Assembly (NCBI GenBank): GCA_018105865.1
Contig: CM030834.1
Span: 17,131,719 to 17,195,718, forward strand
Direction of reading: 5' to 3'
From: Metaphire vulgaris
Lineage: Eukaryota > Annelida > Clitellata > Crassiclitellata > Megascolecidae
DNA length: 64,000 bases
The notes under the pieces: generated by a model
Told to the model about the DNA's origin: nothing
The model's input: only the letters and a program-made list of their open reading frames with translations
Databases searched by the model: none
Position numbers and translations under genes: made by a program
Shown: piece after piece, positions 52,716 through 63,739 of the stretch
How the letters are laid out: every line of letters begins with the position of its first letter
Position numbering within the stretch: the stretch's first letter is position 1

Positions 52716-53785
52716 TTGCAGTTCTGTTTATTGTTTGCATGAAGAGTACTGTCACATTTGCCAGAATGTTGGTCTTTCCAGTTTCTCAAAAACACTTGAA
52801 GCTATAAAATCATACATTGACAACCATTAGTTTTTGCACACATAGATATCAAAGGCAAGTTAAGTACAGTAGTCCTGATCGGCCTTTAGACTTGATTTTC
52901 TTTACTTAGACGACCAACATTGAAGATCAATAATTGTGTTTGGGAAAATATATCAAACTCCTAGAAAATATAATATGACTAGCGTCAATGACTGAATAAA
53001 CCACTGAATAACCTAAGTTTGCATATATGACTTAGTTCACTTTTAATCATTTTGAAAAGTGCTTGCATGGGTGCTTGTAAATTTTTCAGGTAGAAAATAG
53101 TTTTGAAAGAGGGACTTTGGAGGACCATTTCCTTTCGACGACTATGTTGCGGGGTTAATAACTTAATAACTTATGGGCTTAGTCAAACTTCACAAAAGGT
53201 TTAAATACAGTAGGCCTGTAACTACTGTATATGGTGCATGTTTTACTCTTTGTAGATTACGATAACCAAGCAGACCACTTGAAATTTTATTGGTTTCAGT
53301 TGGTATACTGATTCGGCCGCAGTAAGAGACTAAAAGTGCCTGATTGGGTAATATATAACAGTTACGTCAATTTGTGCAAAGCTAATAGTCTACGTTCGGT
53401 GAACTTTCGAGCGAGGTCTCTAATTGTATTAGAGCTACGTCAAGAAAAGCTCTGCCGAGTAAAGCGGGGGGTAGGGGAGGGCAGTTGCGCAAGTCGTTTC
53501 ATAGAAACTTCAAGGGAGACATAACGTCCGAGGGATTAATGTTTGGGTTTTGCAGAACTTGCAGCAGAAGCCGCTTTTGCTTCGCTCTTCAATTTGTAAA
53601 ATGTTGAGGGGGAGAAGAATTTGAAGTTTGTCGAACTTTGGCATTTTGCCATTTTTCACTAAGAATAAACAATTCTCATAGTAAAAGTTTGGATCAAGCA
53701 ATTCTGTAAAGTATCGCAATAATAATAATATAGGCTAATTCGAGTAGGCCTATTCGGACTTCGATCGGCCCAAAAAGCATTAGGC

Positions 53786-53967
53786 CAGTGTTTAATCTGG
53801 ACTCCGGGGGAAACTGAAAAAGCCGGGGGGACTGACAAATCCGGGGTGAATTCTTCTAGGGGCCGCTGTTAGTTCATGTAGTATTCCAAAATTTCCGGGG
53901 GAATTTGAAATTTCCGGGGGACGGGGGAAAGGGCAATTCCCCCGGAAACGGCCTAGTTTAAACACTG
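53786..53967. mobile_element. hAT MITE, perfect duplication
   Basis: 182 bp; ends cagtgtttaatctgg and cctagtttaaacactg; duplication cattaggc at 53778-53785 and 53968-53975. The interior has many ccggggg runs. Confidence 0.92.
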
Positions 53968-54299
53968 CATTAGGCCTATCTATGGTCAAAGTAACGCCTA
54001 ATTTTAGAAGGGCAGCTTATCACAGTCTGTCGTAAATGACGAAATATACAGTGTAGCCGTTGAAAAGTACAGTTATAGCTCGAATTTTATTTACAAGGAG
54101 ATAATTATGGAATGGCTAGGGTGAAATGAATCAGCTGACCTGCGACCCTACGAATTACGGGGATACGAGTTCAATCCCGAAGGAACAATAGATTCTTGAA
54201 ACGCTTCTAGAAAACGAAGTTAAATTGTTAGTCCGACGAAGAACAGTAGACGATTCCCGCTAGATTTAATCGTAACCACACTGACCGAGTGCGTGTGGG

Positions 54300-54470
54300 T
54301 ATTTCTAGGATTATCAATTTGGGGGAGGGGTGCCGGAAAATTCTGGGGGTCCCTGCCAAAAATGTCTGACAAGCAAAAAAGAGGTCATCCCAAGCTGAGA
54401 TTGGGAGAGGTGTTGGGGTCGGTCTCAAATTGGGGGGAGGGGTGTTAAGAGAGTGTAAAAAATATCCCTG
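54300..54470. mobile_element. hAT MITE lacking its first six bases
   Basis: 171 bp from tatttctaggatt to aaaatatccctg, flanked by perfect cgtgtggg (54292-54299, 54471-54478). Compared with its relative at 33085, the leading caggga is missing. Confidence 0.8.
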
Positions 54471-54525
54471 CGTGTGGGTTGTTGAATGACAGAACAAGAG
54501 AGTGGCATTCGAGCAGAAAGCGGCA

Positions 54526-54527
<2 letters not shown>

Positions 54528-54583
<56 letters not shown>
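54528..54583. repeat. (AT)n microsatellite
   Basis: Uninterrupted ta dinucleotides, about 56 bp. Confidence 0.95.
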
Positions 54584-54586
<3 letters not shown>

Positions 54587-55129
54587 TGGCAGTTCGTTTG
54601 AATTAGGCTATAAACTTCACAGGCCCTATCAGAGGGGGCCAGCAGGGCCATTTGGCCCGGGCCTCCATCTGTTGGTGCCTCTCTTTTTTTACTTGTCTAG
54701 GATTTTGGGAGAGCTAGAAAGCTAGATAGCTACCAGAGATGTAGCAAGTACACAATGCTTCAAGTACAAGTACAAGTACAAGTACCTGGCCTCCGAGTAC
54801 AAGTACAAGTACAAGTACTTGCATTCCAAAAACTCCGAGTACAAGTACAAGTACAAGTACCTGGCCTCCGAGTACAAGTACAAGTACAAGTACCTGGCCT
54901 CCGAGTACGAGTACAAGTACAAGTACCTGACCTCCGAGTACAAGTACAAGTACAAGTACCTGGCCTCCAATTACTAGTACAAGCACAAGTGCAAGTACTG
55001 AAGCCTCAAGTACAAGTACCGAAGCCTCGAGTACAAGTACAAGTACTGATCCTCATAGCCAAATACAGACAGCAAGTAGGCCTACACTTTATTAACGGGT
55101 AGCTGTTTGTCACGGTTATTGAATAAAAT

Positions 55130-55384
55130 GGTGCTAGAACAAAATGTCCGAGGACAAAATGTCACGAAAAATGTCACGGACAAAATGTCATTGGGATAAA
55201 ATGTCAGCGGAAAAAATGTCAGCGGACAAAATGTCATCCTAACTCTAACCCCAACACTAACCCTAACTCTAAACCGTGACATTTTGTCCTCTGACATTTT
55301 TTCCGCTGACATTTTGTCCCCATGACATTTTCTACATGACATTTTGTCCGTGACATTTTGTCCTCGGACATTTTGTCCGGCCAC
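55130..55384. mobile_element. Foldback element with GACAAAATGTC arms and telomere-like spacer
   Basis: 255 bp. The left arm repeats ggacaaaatgtc-type units and the right arm carries the inverted gacattttgtcc units. The loop (about 55243-55275) is ctaaccctaactcta-like. Flanking 9-mers gaataaaat are identical at 55121-55129 and 55385-55393, suggesting a 9-bp target duplication (MULE-like). Confidence 0.75.
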
Positions 55385-55459
55385 GAATAAAATTGACACT
55401 ATTAGCATCTAAATATCATCACAGTTGCACTAAAAATAGAGATGATAGTCTTGCATCGG

Positions 55460-55687
55460 TCATATTAGCCCTATATGCGGTCTCGCGATCAAGCCAGCTT
55501 GGCTAAATATGCGTTTAATTGGTGCGCCAGAAGCAGGCACACTAAGGTCTCTAATGGCTGCATTATACAGCCTGTTGAACTCCTTTCTATTAACTTCACT
55601 GTTACAAAATACGATGGTATCAGTGGCTTCATCATAAATATAGTTGAGTTCCAGGTACTTGGCCATCTGTGAGGATGTGCTTGTCAT
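55460..55687 (-). pseudogene. hAT transposase C-terminal dimerisation fragment
   Basis: The minus-strand frame ends RDLSVPASGAPIKRIFSQAG followed by LIARPH. This matches the hAT C-terminal dimerisation motif (the consensus has the form L..PA.SAP.ERVFS..G). Only about 75 codons remain and the catalytic core is absent, so it cannot supply transposase. Confidence 0.85.
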
Positions 55688-56149
55688 TAGCCTAAAGGAA
55701 CAGCATTACTGGTACCCTTGAAGTACATGTAGCCAGAGATGTAGCAAGTACACAATGCTTCAAGTACAAGTACAAGTACAAGTACCTGGCCTCCGAGTAC
55801 AAGTACAAGTACAAGTACTTGCATTCCAAAAACTCCGAGTACAAGTACAAGTACAAGTACCTGGCCTCCGAGTACAAGTACAAGTACAAGTACTAAAAAT
55901 GTGTACTCGAGTACAACTCGAGTACAAGTACAAGTACCAAGTACTACATCTCTGATAGCTACTACTAGAAGGGGCCTCAAAATTTGGTGATGACCTTTAT
56001 TTGCTTGTCGACAATTTTGGGACTTTGGGAAAGCTAGAAAGGTATCCTACGGCAGGGGCGTCATTGGGGAAGAGGGTAGGAAATGAAAAGGGAAATGAAA
56101 AACTAATGTATATTGTACTAAATAAATAAATAAATAAATGTGATATGAG

Positions 56150-56279
56150 CGAAAAATCGCAAAAAATGCCAAAATTGGCCAAAATTGGCCCAAAAATTGC
56201 TCAAAATTGCCAAAATTTTGCCAAAAATTTTCCAAAAAATGCCAAAAATTTGCCAAAGTGCCAAAAATTTGCCAAAGTG
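56150..56279. repeat. Degenerate gccaaaatt repeat
   Basis: Imperfect tandem units of gccaaaatt/gccaaaaattt abutting the TRIM-like repeat; a further fragment is at 56725-56750. Confidence 0.7.
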
Positions 56280-56610
56280 TGTAGAGTGATGGACACTCAT
56301 AGGCCACGCCTACTGTCCAATAGATGAACACTTGACCAGCTTGGCATATAGAAGCCAGCTGTAGTAGCATTAGTTAGTAGTTGTTCTCCAGGCGTATTTT
56401 GCGGATAACAAATGATGCATTTAGGCCTGAACTGCTATTGACATATTGATTAGTTTAAATTAGTTTAATTAATGATTAGCCTAAGTAAATAGAGGGGGAT
56501 GTAGAGTGATGGACACTCATAGGCCACGCCTACTGTCCAATAGATGAACACTTGACCAGCTTGGCATATAGAAGCCAGCTGTAGTAGCATTAGTTAGTAG
56601 TTGTTCTCCA
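56280..56610 (+). mobile_element. TRIM-like structure: two identical 111-bp direct repeats
   Basis: 56280-56390 and 56500-56610 are identical by my reading, each starting tgtagagtgatgg and ending ttgttctcca (TG...CA). They flank 109 bp that ends in a purine run agaggggga directly before the right copy, as a polypurine tract would. Each repeat contains tggcatatagaag, TATA-like. No coding capacity and no clear target duplication; a tandem duplication is the alternative. Confidence 0.5.
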
Positions 56611-57445
56611 GACGTTGATCTGAATAGAAGCATATAGTTATACTGTATCTAACTGTGTCTCTGATTGCTATAGTCTAAACCTCTATAGGCACTCAGTTAT
56701 AGGTGTAACCAAGGACGCCACAAAGTGCCAAAAATTTACCAAAAAGTATGTCGCCCCCAAGAAAAGTGTGAAATGGCGCTAATGCCCTGCGGTCCTCAAA
56801 ATTGGTGATTAACTTTTTTTGCTTGGCAATATTTCAATTTTTGGGAAGGCTAGGAGAGGCCTCAAAATTCCCACTGGCCCGGGCCTCCTTCAGCCTCTGA
56901 AGGAGCCTGAAACTTCATGAAATGATGCGCAGATTTATCTGAGTGAGAATTTTCCCTGAGCGATAGGCCTAATTCCTTACAATATAGCGCTCTTGGGATC
57001 AACGAAAATTAGATTACCAGAAGGGCGGATACAAAGCAGGTCTCCGGCGCAATTTCTGCTTCAAGCAGTTTATTGGACCCGTCAGTATGTTGAGTTCCAG
57101 ACATTAATAATTACATGTAAGGAGTTTACGCGGGCGCTACTGCAACGGGACTTACAGTCGTGCCAAACGCAGCAGTGAAACGCTGATGAAAACTGATGGC
57201 TGTAGCCCAGTGGCGTAGCCAGTATTCCGGAAGAGGGGGCACATTCACATAGGCCCCTGTTAGAGTGCAGTAACTCGACCGCCAAAAAGGTAGTCGTTAA
57301 CGAGTTCTTGGCACAGTCACGTATTCTGTGAGGCCCCTAGGCCTAATATAAGTTTGCGCCTAAGCGATATACAGTAGCCTACGCTGATATATGAGCTTAT
57401 ACTCACTTTCGTAGTGGTTGAATAGCACATCCTCAGTCGACGATT

Positions 57446-57991
57446 TCACTGCACCGGATTTCTATAGGCTAAGCGATGATCATCAATACACTGACTTCCG
57501 CTGACTTTTGCGCTGCCGTCGTTTCTGTGCTGTTTCTTGGCGGTTGACGTTGCTTCCGAAAGGAATTTATGTCTTCCTCCGTTTGCGTAATGTCTAACGG
57601 TAAGCGACCGGTTGAGGCGCCCGTCGCCCCCTCCTCCAGTCGCCGTTGAATGCGCTACGTCGCCGTTCTTGGACAGTTCGTACAGACTAGACGACGAATT
57701 CGATAACAGGTGGCGGCGGCGGCGCCTCTGTTGTTGCTGAGCCGTGGTGGATTCCGTCGAACCCGCAGCATCGCCGCGCTGAGGAGAGAGTAGACGGTCT
57801 CTGCGAACCTTTTTGACCGAAGACGGCGACGGCGGCGGCGGCGGCGATGACGACGACGACGACGACGAAGACGACGACGATGATGAAGATCGAGTCATTC
57901 GGAGAAAGTGAGTGAAACTCTTCTTCCACGACGACGGTGTCTTTGGGACGGTGGGGCGTCCTTTTTCAGGAACCGTTCCAAGAGTTTTCTT
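57446..57991 (-). CDS. Candidate exon with poly-Ser/poly-Pro tract, unrecognised
   Basis: An open frame on the minus strand that can start at a TTGCAG acceptor (exon base 57991, phase 0) and runs to a stop at 57446. It begins KKTLGTVPEKGRPTVPKTP and continues with SSWKKSFTHFLRMTRS. A run of about 15 serines and 5 prolines follows, encoded by GAC/GAT-type triplets on the plus strand. Then come a basic segment (SVKKVRRDRLL), a Gln/Arg run and SSSSLYELSKNGDV. Composition resembles the 59.3-60.5 kb exon, so the two may belong to one gene. A GTCAGT donor near residue 170 is an alternative end. Function unknown. Confidence 0.42.
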   Translation of the reverse strand, partial: KKTLGTVPEKGRPTVPKTPSSWKKSFTHFLRMTRSSSSSSSSSSSSSSSPPPPPSPSSVKKVRRDRLLSPQRGDAAGSTESTTAQQQQRRRRRHLLSNSSSSLYELSKNGDVAHSTATGGGGDGRLNRSLTVRHYANGGRHKFLSEATSTAKKQHRNDGSAKVSGSQCIDDHRLAYRNPVQ

Positions 57992-57999
57992 CTGCAATC

Positions 58000-59121
58000 A
58001 TTTTACGCACTGCAGTTGTCGGACTTGAGATTTAAACGAATTTAATTATTGACGTCTTAAAAAGTCGGGAGAGGGGTAGAGATTTGAAGTCTGAAAAAGA
58101 TTTTGAATGTGGGTTGGGGTGGTAGTACGTACTGTAGGCTGAGATGCTGAGTTTCAGACTGATTTTCGTGAGGATTTGTCCACCTTAATCAGGCTAGATT
58201 ATAGAATCCGATCTCCAATCCAAAGTTTCTGAGAACCAATAAAATCGGCCTCAACCAGTTGGTGACTCAATGAGACCCCACACCCACCCACCCACCACAC
58301 ATGCAATCTACCAGGCAAATTGAACACTGGTTATAAAACGCCTCTTTAGCAATCCTAACTATAGTTCTATAATATATACCGGTATGCATTATGGAACTTC
58401 AAGACAGTTCGGTAATTTGGAAGACTAGAAGCGCGATGAAGACAGCGGAGAGAGAGAGACATAGACAGACAGAGACAGACAGAGGCAGACAGAAGCAGAC
58501 AGACAGACAAAGATCATTTTAGCGTGAAGGCATACATAGACAGACATAATGCCTTGTCTTTCGTGATTTAATACCTATGATGACTCACTGAACACGATAC
58601 TCCTAACAGTATACTGTAATTGGATATTAGAAATGCTGATGAGACCAATAATTAAAGAAGTCTTAGCAACAGCAGCAGCAGCATAAGCATGTTCACTTGA
58701 ATCTCTGGCTTTGGGTGGCGAATGGAACATGATCGATGTCGTTTCTGGTTGGATGGAGACGAATCGAGCGCCCGCTCCAGAGCCGTTTCATCGATCATCG
58801 CAACAGCTGCGACTCTGTCGTCGACTGACGACGCTAAATTAGTCGTTAAGAACAGAGATTAAGTTTACGGCGAAAACAACTAGATTGTACCTGTTGAGAA
58901 ACGTTCTGCTATAATCGCAAACGTTATCATTAAAGCTATCTTAGAAGTCATTGCTTCCATCATCATCGCCATCATCATCATCATCGTCGTCATCGTCATC
59001 GTCGTCATCATCATCATCAACATCCATTGCTCGATAAAACGGCCCAGTAGTTAGAACATCTAATTTTAAAACAATTGATAAAGCGTTCGAATAAATTATT
59101 AGACCTAATTATATATATATA

Positions 59122-59158
<37 letters not shown>

Positions 59159-59267
59159 TGTGTCCGGACAGAAAGGGATCCCTTGAGATAATGATGCAAA
59201 ACACTAGTAAATAATCACATTTTAAATTTTTAAAATCCATTTCAGTGATTTATTTAGGAATGATTCG
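58000..59267. other. Non-coding, simple-repeat-rich stretch
   Basis: Possible intron between the candidate exons. It contains gaca/gagacaga repeats (58443-58510), (ATC)n (58952-59022) and (AT)n (59110-59157). No ORF is supported. Confidence 0.6.
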
Positions 59268-60231
59268 TTATAGAATCGAATAACTGCGAGTACAAATAAA
59301 AATATACAAACAGTTGCAACTGCTAGAAGCTGCTCTGCTTGAATTCTCTGTTGAAACGACATCGGTATCTGTGGTAGTAAGGCCAGGTTTCCCATCATGT
59401 TCCTTAGAAGCGTTTGTCCGTCGCAAGTCTGCCTTTCCGGTGGCGTACAAGTTATCCTCCGCAGATGCTTCCAGTTCACGGGAAATCTCCGGCTGGATGG
59501 ACCCCGAAGGTCGAGCGATAGGCTGCTGTCTGTCGAAGTCCAACGCAGAAGAGGCGAGTTGTTCGTCGCCTCGTATTTCGCCATTAAGCTTATTATTATT
59601 GGAGAATCTGCTGCACGCGAGCGAGGATTTCGACCGGCGATGATACGCAAAGGTTTTCGACGAACGCCGAGCGGTTTCAGAATCGTCGTTGTTATTTCCC
59701 AGAGAACGACGAACAGAAGAAGCTGGCGGCGACCGGGGAACAAGACGATTATCTTGGCATGCTGCAGGGACACTGAGCCGTGGCGAGAATCTGTGCTCGT
59801 CCCCGAGACTATTTGCCAAATCAAAAGAATTTTCGACTATCGAAAAGCCACGGGAGTGACGTACTACTCCTGTCTGATCGAGCAGAATCGTCGATTCGAC
59901 AAGATTAGGTTTAAAAGAGGAGACGACGCGATCAGTTTGCTCCGTCCTCCTCTCTGTCTCCTTTCTTGCGTTCTTCAGTCTTTCGATTACACGATCGCAT
60001 TTACTATCGATAGCAATCGAAAGGGGGAAAAGACCCACGCACCCCTCGTTATAGTCGAAAGTCGTCCTCGGCCGAGACTTGACCTTTCTGTCATCGAAAG
60101 AATTCTGACGTCCACCGAAGCCGACAAGTTCGACGGCTCTGACTTCGTCGAACGAACTGCTGCTGGTGCTGGTGCTACGCCCGTCGACCAGGCTCTCCTC
60201 GGGAGTGGCTCTTGGAGCCAGTTTCGGGGAC

Positions 60232-60264
<33 letters not shown>

Positions 60265-60476
60265 TGCTTCGAGTTCTCATTTGGCGTGTTGGGACTGGGC
60301 GAAAGCGAAGCAGTCTGCGGTCGGAAGCAGTATTGTAGCGTCGACGGTCTTCGCGACCGTCGAGCGGTCTGCGGATGCGATCTGTTCGGAGTGGAGCTGG
60401 TCGTCGGCGATCGCTGTTCGTCGGATCGCTTCGTCGGAGAAGAATCTGAAGGCGAATGTCGAGGAGGCTTCGACAA
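59268..60476 (-). CDS. Candidate large exon, Ser/Pro/Arg-rich unrecognised protein
   Basis: A 402-codon open frame on the minus strand in GC-rich DNA. It has no in-frame ATG at its beginning, which fits an internal exon. Phase-0 acceptors occur before 60515 and before 60467, and both would join in frame with the phase-0 donor at 61905. The product has a poly-proline run near residues 73-81, basic and serine-rich stretches, a segment SRPRTTFDYNEG near 135-146 and a charged, possibly helical stretch RVIERLKNARKETERRTEQ. It ends at a stop at 59268 after a Cys-rich tail, unless it splices first. I recognise no family. The composition suggests an intrinsically disordered scaffold or cytoskeletal regulator; this is inference only. 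Confidence 0.5.
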
Positions 60477-61013
60477 AATACACGAATCGAAATGTTTATA
60501 AAATCGTTTTAATATCTACACCTCAGATCAGATCGCACACATTATGGTAACTTTCGTTTAGCTATTGTTTATCTATTTGAACATCAATACATTTTTGAAA
60601 TTATTAAAATACATAACATCAAATATTGAGGCAACATTGCGGGCAACATTCTCAGTGCTGACGAGTCACGAGTTTCCAGAGGATCGTGGTTTGGGAACCT
60701 CTGCTCAACTGTGGGCCTAAATATTTTTCTCAATTAGCTCCATTGTTTTAATTATTTAACGCACGCGAGTCTATTCATCCCTGTTTAAAACGCTGCGACT
60801 CTGTTAGATTTTTCGGTTTATTCCAACTCAACTCAAAAGCGGTTACATACAATATACCAAAGTACATTAAAATAACAAAGCAAAATACAGTATATCCCTA
60901 ATTAATGGAATAAATGAGAACAGTTTTAGCAAAAGAAAAGGGTAGCCAAATAAGATATGCCATGACATTATTAACAGATATAAATCGTTTTTTACAACAA
61001 CGTAGGACTTATG

Positions 61014-61178
61014 GACTATTTCCTTTAGATATGACTATTTCCTTTAGATATGACTATTTCCTTTAGATATGATTATTTCCTTTAGATATGACTATTTCCT
61101 TTAGATATGACTATTTCCTTTAGATATGACTATTTCCTTTAGATATGACTATTTCCTTTAGATATGACTATTTCCTTT
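61014..61178. repeat. 19-bp minisatellite, about 8.6 copies
   Basis: Unit gactatttcctttagatat, nearly perfect; one copy has gatt for gact. It lies in the presumed intron of the minus-strand gene. Confidence 0.95.
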
Positions 61179-61387
61179 TCCTCATATGGACTATTTCTTT
61201 TTGACGCTCGATTCACGCCTTGTCTTCAGTGCCGACCGCGTTTCTGATTGTTTCTTCAGCTTTAAATTATAGGTGAACGTCTTTTGTGAAAGGCGCGGGC
61301 AGAAGGGAAAGATCGCGTTCAAGCCAAGATTTTAAAACGGCCACAGTTTCATTTCAATCTTTCACACCCATCCGTATAAACGCCGCG

Positions 61388-61799
<412 letters not shown>

Positions 61800-61904
61800 C
61801 TGTCGACCATTGAAACGAAGCAATCGAACCACAATCAGTCGAAGATCGAAATGTTCTAAAGAAGAAGAAGGCGCGATTAATTAATTTAAAACGGAGGAAC
61901 TCAC

Positions 61905-62281
61905 GACGCCGCTGCTTGCCGCAGTTCCGAGCGACGTATCGGCCACCGCCGCACGACCTCTTCCGGTCTCCATCTTGGCGTCGACGAGGCGACATCTCGC
62001 CGTGTTGCCGAGACTGACGACCGACAGGTCGAGGGTGAGGCTCAGTCGGACTGATTGCGGCCTCTGTCGGTGCCCGGCAGACGGCGGCTGCTGCTCCACT
62101 GCTGCTGCTGCCCTGGACGCGTGCGCCGTTCGACCGGCGGGAAGCGAAGCGTTTAGAACGACGGTCGTAAGGGGCTTTGCGGCGGCGGCGGCTTCGAACT
62201 CTTTCGTCGGCTGCGGTGCCTCGGGGTAGGGTGCCTCGAGAGTCGTCTGAGATGACCGCAAAGACAATTTGTCCGTTGCTG
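61905..62281 (-). CDS. Candidate internal exon of an unrecognised disordered protein
   Basis: A 377-nt open segment read on the minus strand. It is bounded by a strong acceptor (pyrimidine tract ending CTGCAG, followed by a second CAG, so a NAGNAG choice) and a consensus GTGAGT donor at 61904-61899. Entered at codon position 2, it gives about 125 residues rich in Ala, Ser, Arg and Gln, including QPTKEFEAAAAAKPLTTVV and RLSLTLDLSVVSLGNTARC, and ends in phase 0. GC content is far above the surrounding DNA, as expected for coding sequence here. No domain is recognised. A second frame is also open across the segment, so the frame choice rests on amino-acid composition and is not certain. The likely next exon is near 60.5 kb. 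Confidence 0.5.
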
Positions 62282-62349
62282 CTGCAGAAAAGAAAAAAAC
62301 CCTGAGTGAATAACAAAGCAATGGACAAAGATCACTGGTTATCATTAAA

Positions 62350-62645
62350 ATTTGGCGTAGCCACGAGGGTACGGTTTTGCAGTGCCATTTTTGGGGGCCC
62401 TAGTTATTTGAAAACAAGTAGTGCTGACCTTTTAGCTTATCCTGCCTTTGGAGGAAAAAATTAATAAATGTCAAACAAAATAAAGTGGTAAATGTCAAAC
62501 AAAATAAAGTGGTGATGACCTGTTTTTACAAATTAGTTTTCCCACCGCCCGCGGGGGCCCTATAGGCACTTGCCTACCATGCCTATGCCTTAAAACGGCC
62601 CTACGGTCTTGGTGCCCCTTTTCCGGAAACCTGGCTACGCCATTG
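62350..62645. mobile_element. hAT-like MITE, decayed termini
   Basis: Left end tttggcgtagccacgagg and right end cctggctacgccattg are inverted counterparts. No matching target duplication was found. Same family as 30753-31101. Confidence 0.6.
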
Positions 62646-63554
62646 CGGGCTATATAGGCTATGCGCTATTGTTGACGAAGTCCACAGTTTGTCTACTGTA
62701 TAACAGTATAACTATAACGACGACAGTTACTAAGGTTATAACTCAAGATATTCCTAATCGGGTGACAGTTTTAATCAGCATCATTTTCAAAACCATTAGC
62801 GAGGGAAAGAGGCGGACCAAGACTAGTCGCGAGAGTCATCCAAATCCGATGACAGCATTTTCACCTGCGGAGTACTAAAGGTGATTGCCGAAAAGTTGTC
62901 ATAATATTATAGTCTGCAAACTTGTTGCAAACTCCAAGCTGTGATTCTGTTATTACCCTACATCTTGTAGCTGGGGCAGACCCTGTTGGGGAGCTCACGA
63001 CGCCTCCTCCCCAACCCATAATAGTCCGACCAGACCAGACCCGGTTCGCCTGTATTAAGTTATGGCTACCAGAACAGACTGTCTCTGGCAAGTTAGTTGC
63101 CCCGATGCGATGTTTGGCGTTTGTTTCAATAATATTGGCTAATCTTTAAAAAAATCAACTGTAAGCGTTCTAATCGGCATCGAAATTAGGGGCCTGATTA
63201 TTATTTCTAGCGTATAGACTACAGAGACACAGTAGACCATCTAGTTATTACTCCCGATTCCAACTGCGCAGTGTGGGAAGGTCCATTTGAAATGATGGAG
63301 CGTGCCTGACAAGGAGCTCGGTCGAGTCGTCGATTTCTTGGCAGTCAGTTGAACTTTGCGCTTCGGGCCTTTCTCTCGGCTGACGCTCGACGCAATGACC
63401 TTGTCGCGCTCCCGTGACCTTGACCTGTACTCTCTTACCGGTTGCCGGGTGTGGTCGATATCGTAGAAACCTGAATAAGTTCAGCGGAAAGCAGTGGACG
63501 ACAATGAAATCGCTATAGGCCTACAACGACAAGCCCGTAAGAATATGCGAAAAC

Positions 63555-63739
63555 CAGTGGCGGCTCCACCGGGGGGTCAGAGGGCCCGTGCCCCCTATTG
63601 AGTGCCTGCCCCCAGTAGCCCCCCTGTTGGGACCCTATACTTAATGCTACATACATTAAACAACAAATGGTTGGCCCCCCATGATTAGAAGTTGCCACCC
63701 CAACGCCCCCCCACTTGCCAAATCCTGGAGCCGCCACTG
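63555..63739. mobile_element. hAT MITE, perfect duplication
   Basis: 185 bp; ends cagtggcggctcc and ggagccgccactg are perfect inverted repeats. The duplication gcgaaaac is perfect at 63547-63554 and 63740-63747. Probably recent. Confidence 0.93.

Larger units (their letters stand above)
54734..55954. mobile_element. Composite hAT derivative with CAAGTA arrays and transposase remnant
   Basis: 1221 bp; starts cagagatgtagcaagtac and ends gtactacatctctg, with a perfect 8-bp duplication atagctac at 54726-54733 and 55955-55962. Its first ~160 bp recur in direct orientation exactly 1000 bp further on (55734). Both copies consist of caagta units punctuated by ctggcctccga. Between them lie a transposase C-terminal fragment (55460-55687) and a nested foldback (55130-55384). 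Confidence 0.85.
53010..57445. other. Transposon-rich intergenic region
   Basis: Between CSE1L and the candidate minus-strand gene I found no cellular coding gene. It holds MITEs (53786, 54300), an (AT)n run (54528-54583), a 1.2-kb hAT derivative with nested foldback, degenerate gccaaaatt repeats (56150-56279), a TRIM-like direct repeat pair, and related ggcccgggcctcc-type debris at 54640-54670 and 56870-56900. A cagtggcgtagccag MITE end lies at 57210. Confidence 0.6.

Noticed and set aside
54714..55102. ORFs of repeated VQVQV or LVLVL/YLYLY on both strands
   Set aside because: Produced by the caagta arrays of the hAT element in every frame.
60160..60260. GGC triplet run as a possible expanded repeat locus
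   Set aside because: It encodes the poly-proline tract of the candidate exon and is short (nine codons).
59397..60550. Long plus-strand ORFs (313 and 112 codons, the latter with poly-Ala)
   Set aside because: Mirror frames of the GC-rich minus-strand exon; composition and splice borders favour the minus strand, though not decisively.
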